A DNA stretch of 64,000 nucleotides from positions 248,001 through 312,000 of the forward strand of contig NZ_SRLB01000002.1 of assembly GCF_004745635.1 (NCBI RefSeq), written 5' to 3'. A program made the translations under genes and the position numbers. Source of the DNA: Methylobacterium nonmethylotrophicum (GTDB lineage Bacteria; Pseudomonadota; Alphaproteobacteria; Rhizobiales; Beijerinckiaceae). The notes under the pieces were generated by a model, which was not told the DNA's origin, did not search any database, and saw nothing but the letters and a program-made list of their open reading frames with translations. Positions 32,075 to 40,159 of the stretch are shown here, piece by piece; position 1 is the stretch's first letter; the number at the start of each line of letters is the position of its first letter.

Positions 32075-33487
32075 GTGCTCCATGTTTCGACCCGCGGCGC
32101 CGCCGCGCCGCTGACCTTCACCGACGCGCTGCTCGCCGGCCTCGCCCGCGACGGCGGCCTCTACATCCCGCAGGACTGGCCTCAGATCCCGTTCGAGACC
32201 ATCGCGGGCCTCGCCGGCCGGCCCTACGCGCACGCCGCCAAGACCGTGCTCGCGCCCCTCGTCGACGGCGAGATCGACGAAGCCGACTTCGACCGGATGA
32301 TCGACGAGGCCTACGCCACCTTCCGGCACCCGGCGGTCTGCCCGCTGACCCAGCTCGGCGACAACCTGTTCCTGCTCGAACTGCATCACGGCCCGACGCT
32401 CGCCTTCAAGGACGTGGCGATGCAGCTCCTCGGCCGGCTGATGGACCACGCGCTCAAGGCCAGGGGCAGCCGGGCAACGATCGTCGGCGCCACCTCGGGC
32501 GATACCGGCAGCGCCGCCGTCGAGGCGTTCCGCGGCCTCGACAACGTCGACGTGTTCATCCTCTACCCCCACGGCCGGGTGTCGGAGGTGCAGCGCCGGC
32601 AGATGACCACGGTCGAGGCGCACAATATCCACGCGCTCGCGGTCGAGGGCACCTTCGACGATTGCCAGGCGATCGTGAAGGCGCTCTTTCAGCACCCGCG
32701 CTTCGCGGAAGAAGTACGGCTCTCGGGCGTCAACTCGATCAACTGGGCCCGGGTCGCCGCGCAGGCGGTCTACTACTTCACCAGCGCGGTGGTGCTCGGC
32801 AGCCCGCACCGCCCGGTCTCGTTCTCGGTGCCGACCGGCAATTTCGGCGACATCCTGGCCGGCTGGGCGGCCAAGCGCATGGGCCTGCCGGTCGGGCGGC
32901 TGATGATCGCCACCAACGCCAACGACATCCTGGCCCGCACCCTCGCCACCGGGTCCTACGAGGTCCGGGGCGTGGCGCCGACCACCTCGCCGTCGATGGA
33001 CATCCAGGTCTCGTCGAACTTCGAGCGCCTGCTGTTCGAGGCCCTCGACCGCGACGCGTCCGCCGTCAACCGGCTGATGGCGGGCCTGAAGCAGTCCGGC
33101 GCCTTCACCCTCGACCCGGCGACGCTCGAGCGGATCCGGGCCGAGTTCGACGCCGCGGCGGTGCCGGAGGACGAGGTCGTGGCCGAGATCCGCGACGTCT
33201 ACCGGGGCACCGGCCAGATCATCGATCCCCACAGCGCCATCGGCGTGCGCGCCGCCCGCCGGCTCGTGGCCGAGGATCCGGCGACGCCGGTGGTGGCGCT
33301 GGCGACGGCCCATGCGGCGAAGTTCCCGGACGCGGTCGAGGCCGCGACCGGCATCCGCCCGGCCCTGCCGCCGCATCTCGCCGACCTCCTGGACCGGCGC
33401 GAGCGATTCACCGTGCTGCCGAACGACGAGGCGGCGGTCGAGCGGGCGATCCGCGAGCGGGCCCGCATCCTGAGGAGCGTCGCGTGA
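32075..33487 (+). CDS. thrC: Threonine synthase
   Basis: A 470-residue PLP enzyme converting O-phosphohomoserine to threonine. The PLP lysine is K112 in LAFKDVAMQ, GATSGDTGSAA (about 137-147) is the phosphate-binding loop and SVPTGNFGDILAG a second glycine-rich motif. The N-terminus HVSTRG with DGGLYIP fits the class of longer bacterial/yeast enzymes. The GTG start is used. Its stop overlaps the start of the peptidase gene by four bases (GTGA), a thrC-M16 arrangement common in Rhizobiales. Confidence 0.96.
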   Translation: MLHVSTRGAAAPLTFTDALLAGLARDGGLYIPQDWPQIPFETIAGLAGRPYAHAAKTVLAPLVDGEIDEADFDRMIDEAYATFRHPAVCPLTQLGDNLFLLELHHGPTLAFKDVAMQLLGRLMDHALKARGSRATIVGATSGDTGSAAVEAFRGLDNVDVFILYPHGRVSEVQRRQMTTVEAHNIHALAVEGTFDDCQAIVKALFQHPRFAEEVRLSGVNSINWARVAAQAVYYFTSAVVLGSPHRPVSFSVPTGNFGDILAGWAAKRMGLPVGRLMIATNANDILARTLATGSYEVRGVAPTTSPSMDIQVSSNFERLLFEALDRDASAVNRLMAGLKQSGAFTLDPATLERIRAEFDAAAVPEDEVVAEIRDVYRGTGQIIDPHSAIGVRAARRLVAEDPATPVVALATAHAAKFPDAVEAATGIRPALPPHLADLLDRRERFTVLPNDEAAVERAIRERARILRSVA

Positions 33488-34779
33488 ACCAGCACTTCGC
33501 GACGCTCGGCGCCTCGCCCGACCTCAAGGTCACCCGGTTGCCCAACGGCCTGACCGTCGCCACCGAGGCGATGCCCGGCGTCGCCACCGCGACCCTCGGG
33601 GTCTGGGTCGGGGCCGGGTCGCGCAACGAGCGGCCGCAGGAGCACGGGCTCAGCCACCTGATCGAGCACATGGCGTTCAAGGGCACGGCGACCCGCTCGG
33701 CCCGCCAGATCGCCGAGGACATCGAGAATGTCGGCGGCGAGATCAACGCCGCCACCAGCGTCGAGCAGACGAGCTACACCGCCCGGGTGCTGGGCGAGGA
33801 CGCCGAGGTCGCCCTCGACGTGCTCGGCGACATCCTGACCCGCTCGGCCTTCGAGGCCGGCGAGCTCGCCCGCGAGAAGGGCGTGATCCTGCAGGAATAC
33901 GCCGCCGTCGAGGACACGCCCGACGACGTCGTGTACGACGCCTTCACGGAGGCCGCCTTCCCGGACCAGCCGATCGGCCGGCCGATCCTCGGGCGCCCGG
34001 AGACGATCCAGAGCTTCGATCGTGCGGCGATCGAGGCCTATCTCGCCCGGGAATACACGCCGGGCCGGATGGTGCTGGCGGCGGCCGGCGCGGTCGAGCA
34101 CGAGGCGATCGTGGCGGCGGCCGAGAAGCATTTCGGCGCGATGCCGGCCGGCACTGCGCCGGAGGCGGTGCCGGGCGACTATCGCGGCGGCGAGCGGCGC
34201 ATGCCGCGCAAGCTCGAACAGGCCAACCTGGTGCTGGGCCTGCCCGGCCTGTCGTTCCGGGACGATGCCTATTACGCCGCCCACCTCTTCGCCCAGGTGC
34301 TCGGCGGCGGGCTGACCTCGCGGCTCTGGCACGAGGTGCGCGAGACCCGCGGCCTCGCCTACGAGATCCACGCCTTCCACTGGCCGTTCAGCGATTGCGG
34401 CCTGTTCGGCATCGGCGCCGGCACCGCGGGCGCCGACCTGCCTGGCCTCGTCGAGGTGACGCTGGCCTGCCTGCGCGAGGCCGCCGAGACGGTGGACTCG
34501 GCCGAGCTCGCCCGGGCGAAGGCGCAGCTCAAGGTGGCGCTGCTCTCGGCGCTGGAGACGCCGGGCGGACGCATCGAGCGCACGGCGCGGCAGCTCCTGG
34601 CCTGGGGCCGGGTGATCCCCGCCGCCGAGGTGATCGCCAAGGTCGATGCCGTGACGCCGGACGACGTCCGGGCGGCAGGCCGCGCGCTGATCGCGGGGGC
34701 GCCGACGATCGCGGCGATCGGGCCGATCAGGAAACTTCAGAGCCTCGAGGCGGTGTCCAAGGCGCTCCGGGCGGCGTGA
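33484..34779 (+). CDS. M16 family zinc metallopeptidase (processing-peptidase-like)
   Basis: A 431-residue inverzincin. The zinc motif HxxEH is H58-L-I-E61-H62 (LSHLIEHMAFKG), and the third ligand is E138, exactly 76 residues after H62 in GVILQEYAAVEDTPDD, as in mitochondrial processing peptidase beta subunits. The C-terminal half (about 200-430) is the second, inactive M16_C domain with QVLGGGLTSRLWHEVRETRG. Bacterial members such as Rickettsia RPP resemble the MPP ancestor; substrates are short peptides. Its GTG start overlaps the thrC stop, so it is translationally coupled to thrC. The product is predicted to be cytosolic because no signal peptide is seen. Confidence 0.94.
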   Translation: MNQHFATLGASPDLKVTRLPNGLTVATEAMPGVATATLGVWVGAGSRNERPQEHGLSHLIEHMAFKGTATRSARQIAEDIENVGGEINAATSVEQTSYTARVLGEDAEVALDVLGDILTRSAFEAGELAREKGVILQEYAAVEDTPDDVVYDAFTEAAFPDQPIGRPILGRPETIQSFDRAAIEAYLAREYTPGRMVLAAAGAVEHEAIVAAAEKHFGAMPAGTAPEAVPGDYRGGERRMPRKLEQANLVLGLPGLSFRDDAYYAAHLFAQVLGGGLTSRLWHEVRETRGLAYEIHAFHWPFSDCGLFGIGAGTAGADLPGLVEVTLACLREAAETVDSAELARAKAQLKVALLSALETPGGRIERTARQLLAWGRVIPAAEVIAKVDAVTPDDVRAAGRALIAGAPTIAAIGPIRKLQSLEAVSKALRAA

Positions 34780-35361
34780 GCCTCGGCAGGCACTGCCGTT
34801 CCGTCTCCAGCCAGCGGCTGAGTCTCGGCTCGCGCAGAACCTCCCGCCTCCCCAGGGCCGTCCGGGAAAAGAAAGAACCCGCTTCTCTCCTCTCCCCGAC
34901 AGATCCCGGGCCTGCCCGGGATCTGCAAGAATAGGGCGACGTCGGGCAGGCCCGACTTCGCTGCGGGGAGAGGAGGAAACCCGCGCCTTTCCTTCCCCCG
35001 GGCAGCTCTGCCTTCTGTGCGGGAGGGATGAAGCGGCGGTCTTCCGAAGCCATGCCGAAGCAGTCGGCCGACCGTCGACAATCGAACAGACACCATCCCG
35101 CGCGGCGCAAGACGTCCCGCCCGTGTGCTGCCCGCCTGATCTAGTCCGAACGGTCTAGTGTCGAGTCACGGCCAGTCTCCGTAGAACCGACCGGAAGTCG
35201 AGCGCGCCAGCGCCCGGCGTCGGGTCCTGTGCGGCCCAAGTCCCGGGGTCGAGGAGACTGGCGGCATCGCCGTCCCGCCCACGGAACGACCGCACCGGCT
35301 CGAGGGGAACAGCAGCACGACGACCGGCGAGACCGGTCGGCGGGACGGTTGGGCGAACGGG
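34780..35361. other. 582-base intergenic region with composite palindromes
   Basis: No supported gene between the peptidase and lpxC. The main content is the nested palindrome at 34887-34975. Bases 35110-35361 show no obvious structure; a promoter for the lpxC gene presumably lies here, but no confident -35/-10 pair was found. Confidence 0.4.
34887..34975. repeat. Composite cruciform element: outer stem enclosing two hairpins
   Basis: Outer arms CTCCTCTCCCCG (34887-34898) and CGGGGAGAGGAG (34964-34975) are perfectly complementary. Inside are two perfect hairpins: 34901-34911/34914-34924 (11 bp, 2-base loop) and 34941-34947/34950-34956 (7 bp, 2-base loop). Their centres (GGGCCTGCCC and GGGCAGGCCC) are reverse complements of each other. 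The whole would fold as a multi-way junction. It resembles intergenic palindromic repeats of high-G+C alphaproteobacteria. Confidence 0.75.
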
Positions 35362-36492
35362 ATGGGTCTCGAGGGCTGTGCGCGTGCGGCCGGCAGCGGC
35401 GTGCGCGAGGCGACGCTAGGGCGGAGCGTGTCGGTGCGCGGCGCCGGTCTGCATACCGGCCGGGTCGCCCGCGTCACCCTGGCGCCGGCGCCCGCCGGCC
35501 ACGGCATCCGCTTCGCGGTGCGCTGCCCGGTCACGGAGACCAGCACCGAGGTGCCGGCCGTCGCGTCCGGCTGGGTCGCGAGCCGGATGAGCACGTCCCT
35601 CGATCTCGGCCGCGGGCGCAAGCTGCGCACCATCGAGCACCTGATGGCGAGCCTGGCGGCTTCCGGCATCGACAACGCCGCGATCGCGGTGGAGGGGACC
35701 GAGATCCCGATCCTCGACGGCTCGGCTTCGCGCTGGTGCGCGCTGATCGACGCGGCCGGGCGGGTGCCGCAGGAGCGGCCGCGTCAGGCCCTGCTCATCC
35801 GCGCCCCGTTCCAGGTCAACGGGATGCACGGCTTCCTGCGCGCCGAGCCCGGCGAGGGATTCAGCGTCGACGTCAGCACCGACCGCCTGCCGGGCTTCGG
35901 CGTGCTGCGCTGGTCGGGCCCGATCGATCCGGCCTCGTTCCGGACCGCCATCGCCCCGAGCCGCAGCTTCGGCAACGCCTCGCTGATCTGGCGCACCCTG
36001 CTCAAGACGCGCCTCGCCCGGACGCTACTGCCCGCCCCTACCATCGAGCGCCTCTGGGCCTGCTCGTTCGCCGCCCAGACGGTGTGCGCCGCCGCCGGTC
36101 CGGAACCCACGCCGGCCCGGCCGGATTGCGAGCGCGCGATCGCGCCCGAGACGCAAGGCAGGATGCAGCCCCGCGACCGCGAGCCCCTGCTGCGCGGCGC
36201 CCGTCCCGGGCGGGTGGCGATCCTGCTCGGCGGCCGCGTCCTCGGCGGCGCGCGCTTCCCGGACGAGCCGGTGCGGCACAAGATCCTCGACCTCGTCGGC
36301 GACCTGGCGCTCGCCGGCCGGCCGATCCTCGGGCGCATCGTGGCGAATTGCCCGACCCACGCCCTGACCTTCGCGTTCCTGACCGAGCTGATGCGCCACC
36401 CGGACTGCTGGGAGGTGGTACCGGTCGCCGAGGCCGAAGCCACCGGTCGCGGAACGACCGGCACCGATTGCGGAGCAATCGGCACAACTTGA
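35362..36492 (+). CDS. lpxC: Divergent UDP-3-O-acyl-N-acetylglucosamine deacetylase (LpxC) homologue
   Basis: A 376-residue LpxC, the zinc deacetylase of the first committed step of lipid A synthesis. The N-terminal half is ordinary: SVSVRGAGLHTGR, RTIEHLMASLAASGIDNA with catalytic E92 and zinc ligand H93, and EIPILDGSA. The C-terminal half keeps VRHKILDLVGDL with H306, K307, D310 and D314, and THAL with the last active-site His. Between them, after PSRSFGN, about 80 residues of unrelated sequence replace the usual GGSxDNAxV...LRF segment. The C-terminal tail is encoded by two small palindromes. It could be the only LpxC or a second, specialised copy; the standard copy normally sits in the cell-division cluster, which is not in this window. 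Confidence 0.8.
   Translation: MGLEGCARAAGSGVREATLGRSVSVRGAGLHTGRVARVTLAPAPAGHGIRFAVRCPVTETSTEVPAVASGWVASRMSTSLDLGRGRKLRTIEHLMASLAASGIDNAAIAVEGTEIPILDGSASRWCALIDAAGRVPQERPRQALLIRAPFQVNGMHGFLRAEPGEGFSVDVSTDRLPGFGVLRWSGPIDPASFRTAIAPSRSFGNASLIWRTLLKTRLARTLLPAPTIERLWACSFAAQTVCAAAGPEPTPARPDCERAIAPETQGRMQPRDREPLLRGARPGRVAILLGGRVLGGARFPDEPVRHKILDLVGDLALAGRPILGRIVANCPTHALTFAFLTELMRHPDCWEVVPVAEAEATGRGTTGTDCGAIGTT
36443..36482 (+). repeat. Two tandem palindromes inside the 3' end of the lpxC-like gene
   Basis: CCGGTCG/CGACCGG (36443-36449 / 36455-36461) and CCGATTG/CAATCGG (36464-36470 / 36476-36482), each perfect with 5-base loops, encode the Gly/Thr-rich last residues of the protein. The first stem is the same as in the 67-bp dispersed repeat at 39548. 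Confidence 0.6.
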
Positions 36493-36664
36493 TTTGGCCG
36501 CAAAGCGGAGCGATCGAGGCCCGTCGGCGGCCGCGCGTGCGGGCGGCAGGGGAGATCCGAGGCCTCCGCCTTGCTCGGAAGCTTGGGCGTCAGTACGGTC
36601 CGGCACCTCCCTTGAGTCGCCCCGTGACCGTGGCCGTCCCCGTCCGGTCGGAAGACCCCGAAGC

Positions 36665-39547
36665 TTGCGCACGTTCTCACTCGTCCTCGCCTGCCTCGCC
36701 GCCCTCTTCGGGCTGCTCCTGTCCGCGCCGGAGGCCGGTGCGGTCGAGGCCGTGCGCGTCACCCTCGACTCGCAGGCCATCGACCTCACCCCGGCGATCG
36801 AGCGCTACCGCTCCGACGGCGACCTGATCCAGATCTCCACCGCACCCGGCAAGGACGGCATCGTGCGCCGCATCGCCGTCAAGGCGCGCGAGACCGGGGC
36901 GCGGCCGGACTGGATGGTGTTCGCGCTCACCAACGACACCGACGAGCAGATCGACCGCCTGCTGGTCGCCCCCCATTTCCGCCTCGTCGGCTCCGGGGTG
37001 GTCTGGCCCGATCTCGGCGGCTCGCGCATCGCCGCGATCACGGCGAGCCAGGGCATCCGGCCCGAGCGCGACGAGAGCCCGGATGCCGACCAGTTCGTCA
37101 TCACCCTCGATCCCGGCACCACCGTCACCTTCGTGGCCGAGCTGCGCACCCCCACCGTGCCGCAGGTCTACCTCTGGGACCAGGACGCCTACCGCAAGAA
37201 GGCGACCGGCCTCACCCTCTACAAGGGCATCATCATCGGCATCGCCGGGCTGCTGGCCCTGTTCCTGACCATCGTGTTCGTGGTCAAGGGCGCGATCATC
37301 TTCCCGGCCGCGGCGGCCCTCGCCTGGGCGGTGCTGGCCTACGCCTGCATCGATTTCGGGTTCTTCCAGCGCATCTTCCCGGTCACGGAAGCCGCCGAGC
37401 GGATCTACCGCGCCTCGGCCGAGGCGGTGCTGGGCGCGACGCTCCTGGTATTCCTGTTCGCCTACCTCAACCTCGCCCGCTGGCACGTGCGCTACAGCCA
37501 CGTCGCGCTGATCTGGCTCCTGTTCCTCGCCGGCCTCGTCGGGCTGGCCGTCATCGACCCGCCGGTCGCGGCGGGCGTGGCGCGGATCTCGGTCGCGACG
37601 GTGGCGGGCGTCGGCCTGCTGCTGGTGGTCTACCTCGCCATCCACAACGGCTACGACCGGGCGATCCTGCTGATCCCGACCTGGCTCCTGCTGCTCGCCT
37701 GGGTCGTCGCGGCGGGCTTCGCCATCACCGGCCAGCTCCACAACGACCTCGTCCAGCCGGCCCTGATCGGCGGCTTGGTGCTGATCGTGATGCTGATCGG
37801 CTTCACGGTGCTCCAGCACGCCTTCGCGGGCGGGGGCCTGGGCAACAGCCTCGTCTCCGACACCGAGAGGCGGGCCCTGGCGCTGACCGGCGCGGGCGAC
37901 GTGGTGTTCGACTGGGACGTGCCGGGCGACCGGGTCTTCGCCGGCCCCGAGATCGAGGCGCAGCTCGGCCTCAAGCGCGGGGCGCTGGAAGGGCCGCAGG
38001 CGAACTGGCTCTCCCTCCTCCACCCCTTCGACGTCGAGCGCTACTCGGCCGCCCTCGACACCGTGATCGAGGACCGCCGCGGCCGCATCACCCAGGATTT
38101 CCGCCTGCGCTCGGCGGCGGGTCCCTATTACTGGTTCCGCCTCAAGGCCCGTCCGGTGATCGGCACCGACGGCGAGGTGGTGCGCATCGTCGGCACCATC
38201 GCGGACGTGACCGAGGCGAAGATCGCCGAGGAACGGCTGCTGCACGACGCGGTGCACGACAACCTCACGGGCCTGCCCAACCGCGAATTGTTCAGCGACC
38301 GGCTCGACGCCGCCCTGGCGCTGGCGAGCCAGGATCCGCGCCTCAAGCCGACCCTGTTCGTGGTCGACATCGACCGGTTCAAGCAGGTCAACGACACGAT
38401 CGGGCTCTCTGCGGGTGATTCGATCCTGCTGACGCTCTCGCGCCGCCTCAACCGGCTGCTGCGGCCCCAGGACACCCTGGCGCGGGTCAGCGGCGACGAG
38501 TTCGCGATCATCCTGCTCTCGGAGCGCGACCCCGACCGCATCATCGCCTTCGCGGACAGCATCCGCCGGGCGATCACGACGCCGATCACCTACGCCGACC
38601 GCGAGATCTTCCTCACGCCCTCGATCGGCGTCGCTCTCCACGAGGCCGGCGCGGTGGTGAAGCGCGACGACGTGGTCAAGAACGCCGAACTCGCGATGAT
38701 CAGCGGCAAGCGCCAGGGCGGCGACCGCATCGAGGTCTACCGCCCGACCATGCGCTCCGACCGCGGCGAGCGCCTGACGATGGAGAGCGACCTGCGCCGG
38801 GCGCTCGAGCGCAACGAGATCAAGGTGCTGTTCCAGCCGATCGTGCGTCTCGAGGACCGCACGGTGGCGGGCTTCGAGACCGTCCTGCGCTGGGACCATC
38901 CGCGGCTCGGCCGCGTCACTCCGCAGGTCTTCCTGCCGATCGCGGAAGAGTCCGGCCTCATCGTCAATCTCGGCGTCTTCGCGCTCGAGCGCACCGCCGC
39001 CGAGCTCGCCGCCTGGCAGCAGGCGCTCGTGGTCGAGCCGCCGATCTTCGCGACGGTCAACCTGTCGTCGCGCCAGCTCCTGCGCCACGACCTCCTGCAC
39101 GACGTGAAGACCGTGCTCGCCCGCACCGGCGTCGTCCCCGGCTCGCTCAAGCTCGAGCTGACCGAGGGGCTGGTGATGGAGAACCCGGAATACGCCGCCC
39201 AGATGCTGGCCCGCATCCACGAGCTCGGCGCAGGCCTCTGCCTCGACGATTTCGGCACCGGCTACTCGGCGCTGACCTACCTGCAGCGCTTCCCCTTCGA
39301 CACGATCAAGATCGACCAGTCCTTCGTGCGCCAGATGGCGAGCGGCCGCTCCGGCATCCTGCGCTCGATCGTCCGGATGGCGCAGGAGCTCGGCCTCGAG
39401 ATCGTGGCCGAGGGCGCCGAATCGGAGGCCGACGCCCTGGCGCTCGCCGAGATCGGCTGCGACTACGCGCAGGGCTTCGCCTTCGGCGAGCCGATGTCGG
39501 TCCTGCAGGCGCGGCAGCTGGTGGGGGCGGCCCCGGAGGCGGCCTGA
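36665..39547 (+). CDS. Membrane-bound GGDEF-EAL protein (cyclic-di-GMP turnover)
   Basis: A 960-residue protein from the TTG at 36665, chosen because it begins a signal peptide (RTFSLVLACLAALFGLLLSA) and has GGAAGA upstream. The frame is open back to a TTG at 36494, but that part is Arg/Pro-rich. Order: signal, periplasmic domain (about 30-175), seven or so membrane helices (about 180-395), PAS-like domain (about 405-530), GGDEF (about 540-700) and EAL (about 710-955). The diguanylate cyclase motif is SGDEF (609-613) with DIDRFKQVND upstream. The phosphodiesterase motif is ETV (E738) instead of EAL, but DDFGTGYS, the KID lysine and QGF are intact. It likely senses an envelope or electron-transport signal and makes or degrades cyclic-di-GMP. 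Confidence 0.88.
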   Translation: MRTFSLVLACLAALFGLLLSAPEAGAVEAVRVTLDSQAIDLTPAIERYRSDGDLIQISTAPGKDGIVRRIAVKARETGARPDWMVFALTNDTDEQIDRLLVAPHFRLVGSGVVWPDLGGSRIAAITASQGIRPERDESPDADQFVITLDPGTTVTFVAELRTPTVPQVYLWDQDAYRKKATGLTLYKGIIIGIAGLLALFLTIVFVVKGAIIFPAAAALAWAVLAYACIDFGFFQRIFPVTEAAERIYRASAEAVLGATLLVFLFAYLNLARWHVRYSHVALIWLLFLAGLVGLAVIDPPVAAGVARISVATVAGVGLLLVVYLAIHNGYDRAILLIPTWLLLLAWVVAAGFAITGQLHNDLVQPALIGGLVLIVMLIGFTVLQHAFAGGGLGNSLVSDTERRALALTGAGDVVFDWDVPGDRVFAGPEIEAQLGLKRGALEGPQANWLSLLHPFDVERYSAALDTVIEDRRGRITQDFRLRSAAGPYYWFRLKARPVIGTDGEVVRIVGTIADVTEAKIAEERLLHDAVHDNLTGLPNRELFSDRLDAALALASQDPRLKPTLFVVDIDRFKQVNDTIGLSAGDSILLTLSRRLNRLLRPQDTLARVSGDEFAIILLSERDPDRIIAFADSIRRAITTPITYADREIFLTPSIGVALHEAGAVVKRDDVVKNAELAMISGKRQGGDRIEVYRPTMRSDRGERLTMESDLRRALERNEIKVLFQPIVRLEDRTVAGFETVLRWDHPRLGRVTPQVFLPIAEESGLIVNLGVFALERTAAELAAWQQALVVEPPIFATVNLSSRQLLRHDLLHDVKTVLARTGVVPGSLKLELTEGLVMENPEYAAQMLARIHELGAGLCLDDFGTGYSALTYLQRFPFDTIKIDQSFVRQMASGRSGILRSIVRMAQELGLEIVAEGAESEADALALAEIGCDYAQGFAFGEPMSVLQARQLVGAAPEAA

Positions 39548-39614
39548 GCATCAGTCCGCCGGTCGCGAACGACCGGTGCCGAAGTGGTCACGGGTTCGGC
39601 GGTGACCATGATGC
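39548..39614 (+). repeat. 67-bp dispersed repeat, copy B
   Basis: Begins at the base after the stop codon of the GGDEF-EAL gene and matches 22391-22457 on the opposite strand at 60 of 67 positions. It contains a perfect hairpin CCGGTCG-CGAA-CGACCGG (39559-39576) and a second stem GCCGAA/TTCGGC (39578-39583 / 39595-39600), and is bounded by GCATCA and TGATGC. Confidence 0.85.
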
Positions 39615-40159
39615 AGGAATACCCGGGCGCCTTCGCATCGACACATCGATGCGAAGGCGTTCGGCGCATCAGCGCCTGTCGGCGCGAACCCGTTCGGGCT
39701 TCGTGCACCTCACGAGACTCCCGCTGCGCCGAGGCCGCCACACTGAGCAGGGCCGGCGATCGGGAGTTTTTGTGAGAGAGACGTCGCCAGCGCCTGCGAA
39801 CCAGTCCGTTCGAAGGCGCGGCGGTCTAACAAGAGCCCAAGCAGAGCGGGCCTTCGCGGGACGGGGCCTCCGGCCTTCCCGCCCGGCTCGGGTACGGCAA
39901 TGCAACCGTTGCTGTGTTGCCGATTGAAGCCTTCAACCGCAATGTCCGATGTCGAGACAGGAACACTTCATCCAATCTGCTACGTTAAACGAGGTTAAAC
40001 CGGTTCGTCCCGCGCAGTGCGGCACGGGTTTTTATTTGCAGTGCAGCATCGAAGAGACTGTACGGCCCGCAGGATCAAGGTGAATTCTTGTCCGTCCAGC
40101 GGTTTCGGCGTTGACACAAGTATCGCGAACGAGCCTCCTGGGCTGGGAGGATTACCACG
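39615..40159. other. 545-base intergenic region before the binding-protein gene
   Basis: No supported gene. It contains the hairpin at 39628-39659. Towards the right it becomes A/T-richer (39905-40110), probably promoter or leader of the solute-binding gene; TTGACA at 40112-40117 has no matching -10 box. GGGAGGAT just before 40160 is the ribosome-binding site. Confidence 0.4.
39628..39659 (+). terminator. Perfect 14-bp hairpin downstream of the GGDEF-EAL gene
   Basis: CGCCTTCGCATCGA (39628-39641) pairs perfectly with TCGATGCGAAGGCG (39646-39659) around CACA. It lies 80 bases after the GGDEF-EAL stop, just past repeat copy B. No T-run follows; it may be a terminator or a REP-like element. Confidence 0.5.

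Noticed and set aside
36677..39220. 847-codon minus-strand frame opposite the GGDEF-EAL gene
   Set aside because: His/Asp/Arg-rich antisense shadow; the plus-strand frame has clear domains.
39960..39988. GGAAC followed 19 bases later by GTT, resembling an EcfG promoter for the binding-protein gene
   Set aside because: The spacer is longer than the accepted 17-18 bases and the site is 170 bases from the start codon.
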